Source of the DNA: Stutzerimonas chloritidismutans AW-1
GTDB taxonomy: Bacteria > Pseudomonadota > Gammaproteobacteria > Pseudomonadales > Pseudomonadaceae
Direction: 5' to 3'
DNA: 64,000 nt
Assembly: GCF_000495915.1 (NCBI RefSeq)
Contig: NZ_AOFQ01000002.1
Location: 20,667-84,666, forward strand
Shown: positions 1-8,955 of the stretch, piece by piece
How the letters are laid out: the number at the start of each line of letters is the position of its first letter
How positions within the stretch are numbered: position 1 is the stretch's first letter
The notes under the pieces: generated by a model
What the model was told of the DNA's origin: nothing
Seen by the model: the letters and a program-made list of their open reading frames with translations, nothing else
Database searches by the model: none
Position numbers and translations under genes: made by a program

Positions 1-1478
1 AAGCCTTCCTCGCCGCGCTCGAACAGCGTGAAGCTGTAACGCACCGCGGCGGTTTTCTCCGGGGACAGCATGCGATCGCCGAACAGCCCGACCGATTCGG
101 CGAAAGCGGGATCGGCCAGGCGCACCAGGTACTCGCTGATCTGTGCCTGCAGATCACCCTGCAGCGGCGTGCTGGCGGTGAGGTCCAGGCGATCCAGGTC
201 ATACAGGGGCAAGCCGAGCAGTCCCGCCAGGCGCATGCGCGCGACGGTGATGCCCTTGGTGGCGTCCACCTGCCGGATCGCCGAGTCGCGACTCGGGCTT
301 TGCCCGAGGACGCGCTGGCCCAGCGCTGCGTCGCGCAAGCCGGCATTGATGATGCCGCCGTTGGCCAGCAGGCGGATGTGACTGTCGGTCAGCGTTGCCA
401 TTTCCTCGCGGCCGGCACCCAGGTAGTACGACGGACGCCGCTGTGCGATCAGCAGCGACAGCACCTGACGCAGCGCCAGACCGCGCGCCTGCGGATCGAC
501 CTCGTCGGCGCTGCGTGGATCGAGCAGGCGATTGACTTCACGGAAGTCGGCGCCGAACCACAGTCGCAAGCCATCGGCGATGCCATGCACTTCACCGTGT
601 CCGGGCGCCGCGGAGAGCGGCACGCTGTTTAGGTAGTCGCGCACGATGCGCTGACGGGTGGCCAGGGTTTGCGGGCCCTCGCGATAGGTACGCACGCTGG
701 CGGAGATCATCTGCCGGATCTTTTCCTGCGGATCGCCGGTGCGGCCTTCGGGCGAATGCCGATATTTTTCGACCTGGGTGGCCAGGGTGCTGCCGCCGGC
801 GGCCTGGCCGCTGAGGCCAAGGCGCTTCTCCAGCTGGCTGATCGCCGCCTTGGTGAAGCGCGGCCAGTCCACCGCCGGGTTGGCGTGGGGGCGGCTGGCA
901 TCCAGCAGGCCACGGTCCTCGATGAACAGCAGGCTCATCACCACCAGCGGTGGGATGTCCTCGAAGCGCTCGTAATACTGGCGTGGATAGCTGTTGGTGT
1001 AGATCGGCACGCCGCGGCAGTCGTTGATGGTCAACCCGGCCTGGGAATCCTCGGGGTAGGGTGGAAAGAATCCGCGGTGGGTGTAATCCAGCAGTGCCCG
1101 CGAGAAGCGTGCCTGCTCCTCGATCCTGAAGTTGCGCTGTGACAGCTGTTGGATGAAGCGCGGCAGATCGACGTAGCCCAGGCGGCGGTCGAACGGACCG
1201 TCCTCGGGGAACTGAATGCGTGGGCTCGGTCCGGGTTTGACCGTGTAGTCCAGATCGGCCGCATAGCGGCTTAACCAGTGCGATTGCCACCGGGCGCTGT
1301 CCAGCTCTTGCCAGCCGAGATAGCCACCGCCTGCCAGCAGCGAAATGCCGACGAGCAGCGCCAATCGGCGTGCCGTCTTGCGACGGCCTTTAGCTGATGT
1401 GCGGGATGATTTGGGGGAAGGGGCGCGCTTGTTACGCCCATCCTGGGATGTATTGTCGGACCGCCATACTGCGCCCAT
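1..1478 (-). CDS. Transglycosylase-domain (GT51) protein, C-terminus beyond window
   Basis: Peptidoglycan glycosyltransferase-type protein of family GT51, which polymerises lipid II at the outer face of the inner membrane. The reading frame stays open to base 1, so about 492 codons are visible and the C-terminus lies outside. Near the N-terminus a basic stretch (GRRKTARR) precedes one hydrophobic segment (LALLVGISLLAGGGYLGW), as in a bitopic membrane protein. The GT51 motifs are present in slightly divergent form: FIEDRGLLD for the catalytic EDxxF motif and GGSTLATQVEKY for GGSTxxxQ. I chose ATG at 1478 because AGG lies five bases upstream and the membrane anchor follows. No transpeptidase domain can be seen in the visible part, so it may be a glycosyltransferase-only protein or a class A PBP. 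Confidence 0.85.
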   Translation of the reverse strand, partial: MGAVWRSDNTSQDGRNKRAPSPKSSRTSAKGRRKTARRLALLVGISLLAGGGYLGWQELDSARWQSHWLSRYAADLDYTVKPGPSPRIQFPEDGPFDRRLGYVDLPRFIQQLSQRNFRIEEQARFSRALLDYTHRGFFPPYPEDSQAGLTINDCRGVPIYTNSYPRQYYERFEDIPPLVVMSLLFIEDRGLLDASRPHANPAVDWPRFTKAAISQLEKRLGLSGQAAGGSTLATQVEKYRHSPEGRTGDPQEKIRQMISASVRTYREGPQTLATRQRIVRDYLNSVPLSAAPGHGEVHGIADGLRLWFGADFREVNRLLDPRSADEVDPQARGLALRQVLSLLIAQRRPSYYLGAGREEMATLTDSHIRLLANGGIINAGLRDAALGQRVLGQSPSRDSAIRQVDATKGITVARMRLAGLLGLPLYDLDRLDLTASTPLQGDLQAQISEYLVRLADPAFAESVGLFGDRMLSPEKTAAVRYSFTLFERGEEG

Positions 1479-1671
1479 GTGTGCCTGGCTTCCTAGCAGT
1501 GCTCTACGGCAAGCATAGTTCGCCCGCACGGCTTAAGCGATGGCGGTTTGACGAACGGAGCGGCTCAAGCACGAGCCTTGAAGCGGAGGCGGTGGGGCGC
1601 TTGGTGAGTTGCTCGTCGTAGCTGTGGACCGCTACTGTGAGACGTGCATCGTTCGGGGCTTGGGAGTAGTA

Positions 1672-2475
1672 ATGAAGGGCAATAACGATTGGATACGGCG
1701 CCCTGACGAGCCCGGGCCCCTTGAGCGGCTTGAGGCCTACTTCAGTGGCTACGGTTACGCTCCCCACAGGCATGACACTTATGCGATCGGCTGTACGCTC
1801 GCCGGCGTGCACCGTTTCAACTACCGCAAGAGCGCCCGCTACAGCCTCCCCGGAAATACCTTCGTGGTGTATCCCGACGAGTTGCACGACGGCGAGGCGG
1901 GGAGCGAGGCGGGTTTCCGTTACCGGATAATCTATGTCCAGCCTGCGATGCTGCAGGGGCCGCTCGGTGGGCAGCCATTGCCTTTCATCAATGACGGGAT
2001 ATCCCGTGATCCACGCTTGCGGCGTGTCGTCTGGGCGCTGCTGTCTTGCCTGGACAACCCGATAGAAGAGTTGGAGCAGCAGGATGCGCTGTTTGACCTG
2101 GCCCAGGTCATGTCCGTCGTAGCCGGGAGAAGAGTCAATCGACGACGAGCCGACTTCCGCGCCGCCGAACTGGCTCGGGAGTACATGCACCACCATCTGG
2201 ATAGAGCTCTCAGCCTTGACGAACTCGAGCGGGTTTCCGGCCGGGATCGCTGGAACCTGTCGCGTGATTTTCGTGCCCTGTATGGCACCAGCCCATACCG
2301 CTACCTGACGTTACGCCGCCTAGATCATGTTCGGCGGTTGCTTTCGAACGGGATATCAGTGGCCGACGCCGCACTCGTTTCGGGGTTTAACGACCAGAGC
2401 CACATGAGTCGCCACTTCAAACAAGCCTATGGACTTACCCCTGCACACTGGGCACGGTTGATGCGGCTGAGCTGA
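1672..2475 (+). CDS. AraC-family transcriptional regulator next to azlCD
   Basis: DNA-binding regulator with an N-terminal cupin-like sensing domain (about residues 10-140; HRHDTYAIGCTLAG, then LPGNTFVVYPDELHDGE) and a C-terminal double helix-turn-helix AraC domain (about residues 165-265, ending with SGFNDQSHMSRHFKQAYGLTPAHW). The start at ATG 1672 gives 267 residues, usual for this type, and leaves out an upstream stretch with no family resemblance. It is co-directional with and about 95 bases upstream of the azlC/azlD pair, so local control of amino-acid export is the simplest inference. Effector unknown. Confidence 0.88.
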   Translation: MKGNNDWIRRPDEPGPLERLEAYFSGYGYAPHRHDTYAIGCTLAGVHRFNYRKSARYSLPGNTFVVYPDELHDGEAGSEAGFRYRIIYVQPAMLQGPLGGQPLPFINDGISRDPRLRRVVWALLSCLDNPIEELEQQDALFDLAQVMSVVAGRRVNRRRADFRAAELAREYMHHHLDRALSLDELERVSGRDRWNLSRDFRALYGTSPYRYLTLRRLDHVRRLLSNGISVADAALVSGFNDQSHMSRHFKQAYGLTPAHWARLMRLS

Positions 2476-2569
2476 GGTCAGCGCGCGGTTGCACGATCGT
2501 ACAAGAATCCTTCGGCGGCACTACTCACACTTCGCAGGGCATGTCATCGCGCAGCTCGGAGTGGAGTAA

Positions 2570-3292
2570 TTGTCAGAAATAGTAGAGAACGCGGACCCGG
2601 CGGCGCCCCCGCTCGTAACCGGCAGCGCTTTGAAACAGGCCCTTCCGGCGGCATTGTCGGTCATGCCGGTTGCCATGCTGTTTGGCGTGCTTGCCGCACG
2701 CTCCGGCTGGTCGGTACTGGATGTTTTGCTGCTCGGCTTGCTAGGTTTCACTGGCAGCGGGCAGTTTGCAGCATTGCCGCTATCCGAAAGTGGCACGGGG
2801 TTCTTTACGCTGCTGCTTGTAACCGCATCGATCAATTGTCGTTACCTGCCGATGGCGATCTCGACTATACGACGGATGCCTCGATCTGCATTCGCGCGCG
2901 CCTGCAGTGCGCACATGCTAGGCGACGAAGCCTACGCCTGTGAACGGGACGACGAGCCGATCGACCGGATGCTGCAGATACGCAGCGCGATATTTCTAAC
3001 CTGGGTACTGGCAGGAGCCTTTGGCGCTGCGATCGGTGGGGTCCTGCCTGAAGAATGGCTCAGCAAGGATTTCAACCTCGGATTTCCGGCGAGCGCTGTG
3101 TTGTTTTACCTCGCCTTGTCGCAGCTGAAGGCACGGCGAGCGCACATTCGGCGCCATCAGGTCGCCGGGGCAGCTTTGATCTGTCTTTGTGCCGCAGCTT
3201 CTCTCGGCCTGATCCTGGCGCTTGGCCCTGTGTACTTCTGGATTCCCGGCGTATTGCTCGTAGCCTTGCTATTGAACGGAGTCCGAGCATGA
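2570..3292 (+). CDS. azlC: AzlC-family branched-chain amino acid exporter, large subunit
   Basis: Inner-membrane subunit of the two-component AzlCD (LIV-E-type) exporter, which moves branched-chain amino acids or analogues out of the cell. Family marks include the opening segment ALPAALSVMPVAMLFGVLAARSGW, then GFTGSGQFAALPL and the INCRYLPMA region. The start is TTG at 2570: an in-frame TAA sits immediately upstream (2567-2569), no earlier start is possible, and GGAG lies three bases before the TTG, a short spacing. At 240 residues the length is normal. Its stop overlaps the azlD start (ATGA at 3289-3292), so the two are translationally coupled. Confidence 0.88.
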   Translation: MSEIVENADPAAPPLVTGSALKQALPAALSVMPVAMLFGVLAARSGWSVLDVLLLGLLGFTGSGQFAALPLSESGTGFFTLLLVTASINCRYLPMAISTIRRMPRSAFARACSAHMLGDEAYACERDDEPIDRMLQIRSAIFLTWVLAGAFGAAIGGVLPEEWLSKDFNLGFPASAVLFYLALSQLKARRAHIRRHQVAGAALICLCAAASLGLILALGPVYFWIPGVLLVALLLNGVRA

Positions 3293-3600
3293 ACGAGGCG
3301 GTCCTGATTGCCACCGCCGCGCTGCTGATCACCAGCTTATTGGTCAGAGTCGTGCCAGTATTCGTCAGCATGCCGCTCGGCGCGGGCGGTCTACGCATAG
3401 TCGGGCAGATTCTGCCGACCGCGGTGTTCATCAATCTCGCAGTCTACGTCGCATACAGCGAAATCAGCGCTGCACCGGCTGCTGCTGCGACGTCACTATT
3501 GGGTGTTGCGCTGCTCGCCATCAGCGGCCGAGTCGGTCTGGTTGGCAGCATGCTGTTCGGTGCAGCGCTCTACTACACAGCGGCAGCGCTCATCGGCTGA
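3289..3600 (+). CDS. azlD: AzlD-family small membrane subunit
   Basis: Small partner subunit of the AzlC exporter, 103 residues with three or four hydrophobic helices (LLITSLLVRVVPVFV; LPTAVFINLAVYVAYS; SLLGVALLAISGRVGLVGSMLFGAALYY). I chose the ATG that overlaps the azlC stop rather than the longer upstream frame, which only shadows azlC. It ends five bases before the convergent SH3-domain gene. Confidence 0.88.
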   Translation: MNEAVLIATAALLITSLLVRVVPVFVSMPLGAGGLRIVGQILPTAVFINLAVYVAYSEISAAPAAAATSLLGVALLAISGRVGLVGSMLFGAALYYTAAALIG

Positions 3601-3605
3601 TCAAG

Positions 3606-4280
3606 TTAGAACCAGCGATCGTTACGCTTACGGCCGCGGGTGAGCATTGGCAGGATCAGGCCCACCAGCAGCCCAGCACCGGCGATGCTGCCGCCATAGA
3701 CCATGTACTGCATGAGCACCTGCTTGTTCTCGTCGCCGAGCCGCGCCTGGGTCGTACGCAGTTCCGACTGTGCTTCGGTCAGCTCCGCCTCGAGGGCGAT
3801 GCGGCGGGCGTCGAGTTCGTCGATCAGGGCTTTGCGCGAGTCCAGGGTTTCCTGCATGCCTTGCACGCGCACCTTCCAACTATCGTCGATGGTCTTGAGT
3901 TCCTCGCTCAGTTCAGCGACTTGCTGTTCGAGCTGCGGAAGACGCTCGGCCTGGCCGGGGACATCCTGCAGTTCCTTGCTGGGAATCCAGACGTTGCTGC
4001 CGGACTCCGAGCGTACCTGGCTGTAATCGCCCTGGGTGCTGATCAGCTCGACCTTCTGCCCCGAGGTCAGCGTGCCGACGATGCGATAGCCATCCGTGGG
4101 GCCGCTGCGCACGTAGGTGTTCAGGCTGTCGCTGACCCAGCGCGCGTTATCGGACGATTCCTGGGCGTTTACGGGGCCGGCAACAAGCAGGGCACCCAAT
4201 AGACTGGCGCCGATGACTTGGCGCGGCTGGGGGAAACTGAACCGGGAGAGCAAGGCGAAAAGATGAAGAGATATGGACAT
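3606..4280 (-). CDS. TIGR04211-type SH3-domain envelope protein (YgiM-like)
   Basis: Exported, membrane-anchored protein of 224 residues. It has an N-terminal signal segment (about 20-39, IGASLLGALLVAGPVNA), then a bacterial SH3 domain (about 45-105; DSLNTYVRSGPTDGYRIVGTLTSGQKVEL). A long coiled coil follows (about 112-185, rich in Glu/Leu/Arg: LEQQVAELSEELKTID), then a C-terminal transmembrane helix (GGSIAGAGLLVGLILPML) and a basic tail. This matches E. coli YgiM, whose exact role is unclear; peptidoglycan binding is only an inference from the SH3 fold. About 20 residues precede the signal segment, so the true start may be slightly downstream. Confidence 0.85.
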   Translation of the reverse strand: MSISLHLFALLSRFSFPQPRQVIGASLLGALLVAGPVNAQESSDNARWVSDSLNTYVRSGPTDGYRIVGTLTSGQKVELISTQGDYSQVRSESGSNVWIPSKELQDVPGQAERLPQLEQQVAELSEELKTIDDSWKVRVQGMQETLDSRKALIDELDARRIALEAELTEAQSELRTTQARLGDENKQVLMQYMVYGGSIAGAGLLVGLILPMLTRGRKRNDRWF

Positions 4281-4644
4281 GAAAAGTTCGCGTTATTGGA
4301 AGAATAGGACCCAAGCGTGAGGGTAGTGAGGTCGGCTTGTCTGGCGCGCGAGACGCAGACTCGGGCGCAGCGAGAAGCACGCTGAACGTGGCCGGAGTCG
4401 GTGGCAGCCACGGGCCGGAGGCCGACGTGCAAACGGCACGAAAACGCAGGCGCTCCGTAGGGTGCATCAGCTGACTGACAGTCGCTCCTGGCAAAAGTTC
4501 AGGCATTTTTTGTCAGCTTGATGGCTGCGTGATGAAGGGCGGCATGCTCTGTGACCGTGGTCGTTGCATGCCGCAAGTGGTTCGAAACAGAGAGTGTGAT
4601 ACCGGACCGGTCTCTAGGCCGGAATGGCGGTTGAACTTGGTGCA

Positions 4645-4687
4645 GGGGCCTGCGCCAGCGTGACCTCGATCCGCTGAAGCAGGCCCC
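4645..4687 (-). terminator. Stem-loop downstream of terC
   Basis: The 9-base arms GGGGCCTGC and GCAGGCCCC (4645-4653 and 4679-4687) pair perfectly, and an inner CAGCG/CGCTG stem extends the hairpin. It begins ten bases past the terC stop. No T-run follows, so it could be a transcript-end stabiliser rather than an intrinsic terminator. The rest of the 4281-4696 gap shows no gene I can support. Confidence 0.4.
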
Positions 4688-4696
4688 GCCGTCAGC

Positions 4697-5467
4697 TTAT
4701 TTCGGTTCTTGAGCGGTACCGAGCTGCTTCTGCCGTGCGCGCCGGGCCATCATGTTCAACACCTCGACCCCGGCGGAGAATGCCATCGCGGCATACACGT
4801 AGCCCTTTGGTACGTGGGCACCGAAGCCTTCCGCGATGAGGGTCATGCCGATCATCAGCAGGAAGCCGAGCGCGAGCATCACGACGGTCGGGTTCTCGTT
4901 GATGAATTTGGCCAACGGGTTCGCCGCCAGGAGCATCACGGTTACCGCGACGACCACGGCAATGACCATGATCGCGACATGATCGGTCATACCCACCGCA
5001 GTGATGATGCTGTCCACCGAGAACACCAGGTCGAGCAGCAATATCTGCGCAATCGCGGCGCTGAACCCCATCGTGACGGCATTGTCGAGCTGCTTGCCTT
5101 CGAACATGTCGCCGCCCGGTGTCGGGTCGACACTGTGGTGAATCTCCTTGGTGGCCTTCCAGAGCAGGAACAGGCCGCCGGCGATCAGGATCATGTCCTT
5201 CCAGGAAAACGCGTTGCCGAACAGTTCGATGACTGGCTCGGTGAGCTGAACGATCCAGGCCACCGTGCCGAGCAGGCCCAGCCTCAGGACCAGCGCCAGG
5301 CTGATGCCGATGCGCCTCGCGCGCTCACGCTGATGCTCCGGAAGCTTGTTCGTCAGAATCGAAATGAAGATCAGGTTGTCGATGCCGAGCACCACCTCCA
5401 TGGCTATCAAGGTTGCCAGGGCAACCCAGGTGGTGGGTTCGGAGAAGAGCTGGATAAGCGATTCCAT
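4697..5467 (-). CDS. TerC-family integral membrane protein
   Basis: Polytopic inner-membrane protein of 256 residues in the TerC/Alx/YgdQ family, members of which are linked to manganese export or tellurite resistance. Seen directly: the hallmark acidic membrane motifs [12 protein letters not shown] (about 24-35) and [15 protein letters not shown] (about 140-155), and seven or so hydrophobic helices. The start at ATG 5467 follows an AGAGAT stretch and begins just before the first helix; the longer upstream extension is unlike the family. No yybP-ykoY riboswitch could be recognised in the 330 bases between this gene and the next. Confidence 0.87.
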   Translation of the reverse strand: MESLIQLFSEPTTWVALATLIAMEVVLGIDNLIFISILTNKLPEHQRERARRIGISLALVLRLGLLGTVAWIVQLTEPVIELFGNAFSWKDMILIAGGLFLLWKATKEIHHSVDPTPGGDMFEGKQLDNAVTMGFSAAIAQILLLDLVFSVDSIITAVGMTDHVAIMVIAVVVAVTVMLLAANPLAKFINENPTVVMLALGFLLMIGMTLIAEGFGAHVPKGYVYAAMAFSAGVEVLNMMARRARQKQLGTAQEPK

Positions 5468-5797
5468 ATGGATCTCTAGCGTGAGTGATGACGATCCCGC
5501 GTCTGGCGGGTGCGCGAGCATAGCTGGAAGGCAATCCGTAACAGAGCCCGCATTTTGGACCGCTTTGTATCAAATCGATTCAGTGCCAAGTGGCGGCTGC
5601 CTCGCGTGCGGTAACCGTCCCTATAGCGCCAGGATGCGTCGAAGTCCCATGCGCCTGGGGCGCCAGAATCAGGCAAGCCAAACCGATTGTTCTTGGCCAC
5701 CGCTTAACACCTGCGGGTGCAAAGCCCGGCGGTTTCTGCTTTTATGACCTGCAGCACGCTGCGGGATTACCGCCCGCCCCATTCATCACGATGCATA

Positions 5798-8700
5798 GTG
5801 GAAATAGCTCTGGAAAATCTGACCCGAGAGGAGCTGGTGGCTGAGGTGGCGCGCCTGCGCACGGTTCTGGGCCTGGCTGGAATCGATCCAGACCCGGCCT
5901 TGTCCCAAGTTCCCCTTGATACCCAGCCCGCCCGCGAGCAGCATCGTCAGCACCCGACAACCGTACAGTCGGGCGTTTCGAAAGATCTCCCTGAAACGTT
6001 GCATGCCAGCCTCCTGGCACTGGCTGGCAGCGAGGCGCGTCAGCGCGCGATATTCGAGAGTGCGATCGACTTCGCCATCATCCTGACCGACACCGCAGGC
6101 ATCATCACCGACTGGAATGCCGGCGCCGAGCAGGTGATGGGCTGGACCGCAGAGGAGATGCGCGGGCAAAGCGCCGAGCGGTTCTTCACGCCGGCCGATC
6201 GGGCCTGCGACTGGCTTGGCGAAGAGATGCAGAGCGCGCTACGTGAGGGCCGCGCCCTGGACGAGCGATGGCACCTGCGTAAGGACGGTCAGCAGTTCTG
6301 GGCAGCGGGCGAACTCTCGCCGATCCATGACGAAAACGGTGCACACCTCGGCTTCATGAAAATCCTGCGTGACCGCACCAGCGAGCACCTTGCGGGCCTC
6401 GCCATGGAAGACACCCAGGTGCGCTATCGGCTGGCCGCGAAGGCGACCAACGACGCGGTCTGGGACTGGGACCTGCTCAGCAATCACGTGTTGTGGAATG
6501 ACGCGCTGGAGCAGGCGTACGGCCATCCGCTGGCCAACGTCGACAGCTCCGGTGACTGGTGGCTGGCGCATATCCATCCGGATGACCGTGCACGTATTCA
6601 TCGGTCGATCCACGCGGTCATCGATGGCAGCGAGGTGACCTGGACCGACGAGTACCGCTTTCGCCGTCTGGATGGGTCCTACGCGGATATCCTCGACCGC
6701 GGTCATGTGATTCGTGACGTTCACGGCCAGGCCGTGCGGATGATTGGCGCGATGCTCGACCTGACGCGCATGCGCGCCGCCGAGGCGGCCTTGCGCCAGA
6801 GTGAGGAACGCTTCAGCACCATTCTGGAGACCATCGAGGCGGCATTCGCCATCGTTCAGGTCAAGTTCGATGCCGACGACAATCCCGTGGATTACTGCTT
6901 TCTCGAGGCCAATCCTGCGTTCGAGCGCCAGGCCGGCGTAGACCTGCGCGGCAAATGGGTCACCGAGTTCGCGCCGGACCTGGAGCAGTTCTGGTTCGAA
7001 GCCTATGGCCACGTCGCCAAGACCGGTGAGCCTGCCAATTTCGAGAACTATGCTGAAGCGTTCGAACGCTGGTTCGATGTTCGCGCCGTCCGCGTCGGCG
7101 ATCCCGCCGAGCGGCGAATCGCCATTCTCTTCAACGACGTCACCGAGCGCAGAAACGCCGAAGAGCGGCTTCGGATCAGCGAAGCCCTCGCACGCGAGAA
7201 CGTGCAGCGCGTCCAGCTGGCCCTAGAGGCAGGCGCGATCATCGGTACCTGGAACTGGCATCTGCCGACCGACCGCTTCACCGTGGATGAGGGCTTTGCG
7301 AACGCCTTCGGCCTCGACCTCGCTCTCGGTCGCGAAGGGCTCAGCCTCGAGCAAATCATTGCAACGGTGCACCCCGAGGACAGGGACGGGCTGATCGCTG
7401 CAATCGAAGAAGTCATTGCCCGTGGCGGCGCCTATGCGCACCAGTACCGCGTACGACGGGCCGATGGCCGTTTCTACTGGATCGAGGCAAACGGGCGCGT
7501 CGATCATGCCGAGGACGGCACGCCGCTGAGCTTCCCCGGCGTACTGATCGACGTCGAGGACCGGCGCTCCATCGAAGCGGAGCGGGATCGCGCCACCGCT
7601 GCGCTGCGCGCACTCAACGACACGCTGGAGCAGCGCGTGGCCGAGCGGACGGCAGAGCTGATCCAGGCCGAAGAGAAGTTGCGTCAGTCGCAGAAAATGG
7701 AAGCGGTCGGCCAGCTGACTGGCGGTCTTGCCCATGACTTCAACAACCTGCTGGCCGGTATCAGCGGCGCGCTGGAATTGGTGAATCTGCGGATTTCCCA
7801 GGGGCGGCTGGACGATATCGACAAGTACATGTCGGCTGCGCAGGGTGCCGCCAGGCGTGCCGCGGCGCTGACCCATCGGCTGCTCGCCTTTTCCCGCCGG
7901 CAGACTCTCGACCCGCGGCCGGTGGACGTCAACATGCTGATGGAGGGCATGACCGAGCTGATCCAGCGCACGGTGGGGCCGAGCATCCTCCTCGAAACCA
8001 TCAGTGCGCCCGACCTCTGGCCGGCGTCGGTCGATGCCAGTCAGCTGGAGAACGCGATCCTCAATCTCTGCATCAACTCGCGCGACGCGATGCCCGACGG
8101 CGGTCGGATCACCATCGAGACCGCCAACCGCGTGCTCGACCCGGAGATGGCGCAAGCCTATGACCTGCCCGCCGGCGACTATCTGTCGCTGTCCGTCACC
8201 GACACAGGGACCGGCATGACGCCCAGCGTAATTGCAAAAGCGTTCGACCCGTTCTTCACCACCAAACCGATTGGCGAAGGCACCGGGCTGGGGCTTTCGA
8301 TGATCTACGGATTCGCCAAACAGTCCGGCGGGCAGGTGCGCATCGATTCCGAGGTCGGTCGCGGAACCTCGATGTGCATCTACCTGCCGCGCTACCACGG
8401 CAATGCCGGGACCGGCACGTCCGCACAGACCAACTCAGCGCCCGCACTCGCTGGCGCCTGCGGCACGATTCTGATCGTCGACGACGAGCCGACCGTGCGC
8501 CTGCTGCTGATGGATGTGCTGGGCGATCTCGGCTACACACTGATCGAAGCATCGGACAGCGTGGCCGGGCTGAAGCTGCTGCAGTCGGATGTGAGCATCG
8601 ACCTGCTGATCACCGATGTCGGCTTGCCCGGTGGGATGAACGGCCGGCAGATGGCCGATGCCGGTCGCCAGGTGCGCCCCGGCCTGAAGACGCTGTTCAT

Positions 8701-8824
8701 CACCGGTTATGCCGAGAGCGCCGCGTTGGGCAACAGCTCACTCGGTGCCGGCATGCAGGTGCTGACCAAGCCATTCTCGATAGATGTGCTCGCTACCCGG
8801 GTGCTCGAGATGATGAAAGACTAG
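5798..8824 (+). CDS. Multi-PAS hybrid sensor histidine kinase/response regulator
   Basis: Large cytoplasmic-looking hybrid kinase, about 1008 residues from GTG 5798; the open frame extends back to 5717 and the start is uncertain. Order: a short coiled coil (ENLTREELVAEVARLR), four PAS modules (roughly 60-180, 190-310, 315-430, 445-565), then a coiled coil. The HisKA domain has phospho-acceptor motif GGLAHDFNNLLAGI (about 640-655). An HATPase domain follows (NLCINSRDAMPDGG as N box, DTGTGM as G1, GTGLGLSMIYGF as G2). The receiver domain is about 890-1005, with IVDDEPTVR, TDVGLPG and LTKPF giving the acidic pocket, phospho-Asp and Lys. No membrane segment or partner regulator is visible. The signal sensed is unknown; two of the PAS modules resemble PAS_3 folds. 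Confidence 0.9.
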   Translation: MEIALENLTREELVAEVARLRTVLGLAGIDPDPALSQVPLDTQPAREQHRQHPTTVQSGVSKDLPETLHASLLALAGSEARQRAIFESAIDFAIILTDTAGIITDWNAGAEQVMGWTAEEMRGQSAERFFTPADRACDWLGEEMQSALREGRALDERWHLRKDGQQFWAAGELSPIHDENGAHLGFMKILRDRTSEHLAGLAMEDTQVRYRLAAKATNDAVWDWDLLSNHVLWNDALEQAYGHPLANVDSSGDWWLAHIHPDDRARIHRSIHAVIDGSEVTWTDEYRFRRLDGSYADILDRGHVIRDVHGQAVRMIGAMLDLTRMRAAEAALRQSEERFSTILETIEAAFAIVQVKFDADDNPVDYCFLEANPAFERQAGVDLRGKWVTEFAPDLEQFWFEAYGHVAKTGEPANFENYAEAFERWFDVRAVRVGDPAERRIAILFNDVTERRNAEERLRISEALARENVQRVQLALEAGAIIGTWNWHLPTDRFTVDEGFANAFGLDLALGREGLSLEQIIATVHPEDRDGLIAAIEEVIARGGAYAHQYRVRRADGRFYWIEANGRVDHAEDGTPLSFPGVLIDVEDRRSIEAERDRATAALRALNDTLEQRVAERTAELIQAEEKLRQSQKMEAVGQLTGGLAHDFNNLLAGISGALELVNLRISQGRLDDIDKYMSAAQGAARRAAALTHRLLAFSRRQTLDPRPVDVNMLMEGMTELIQRTVGPSILLETISAPDLWPASVDASQLENAILNLCINSRDAMPDGGRITIETANRVLDPEMAQAYDLPAGDYLSLSVTDTGTGMTPSVIAKAFDPFFTTKPIGEGTGLGLSMIYGFAKQSGGQVRIDSEVGRGTSMCIYLPRYHGNAGTGTSAQTNSAPALAGACGTILIVDDEPTVRLLLMDVLGDLGYTLIEASDSVAGLKLLQSDVSIDLLITDVGLPGGMNGRQMADAGRQVRPGLKTLFITGYAESAALGNSSLGAGMQVLTKPFSIDVLATRVLEMMKD

Positions 8825-8955
8825 GCGCTTGAATCGCGTTCTCTTTTTCACCTCGCTAGTTGAAGTATCCGGGCAATGCGCCTAGCCTCTCGCCCTGCTT
8901 TCAGGCCCGCCGATTCCGGCGGTTCTCACTCTTCGGATCCGTCAGTGTGGGTCGA

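Noticed and set aside
4540..4600. Possible tRNA (GGTTCGAAAC resembles a T-loop)
   Set aside because: No matching acceptor, D-arm or anticodon arm could be folded around it.
5468..5797. Possible yybP-ykoY manganese riboswitch before terC
   Set aside because: The conserved loop sequences of that riboswitch are not found; only weak general structure.
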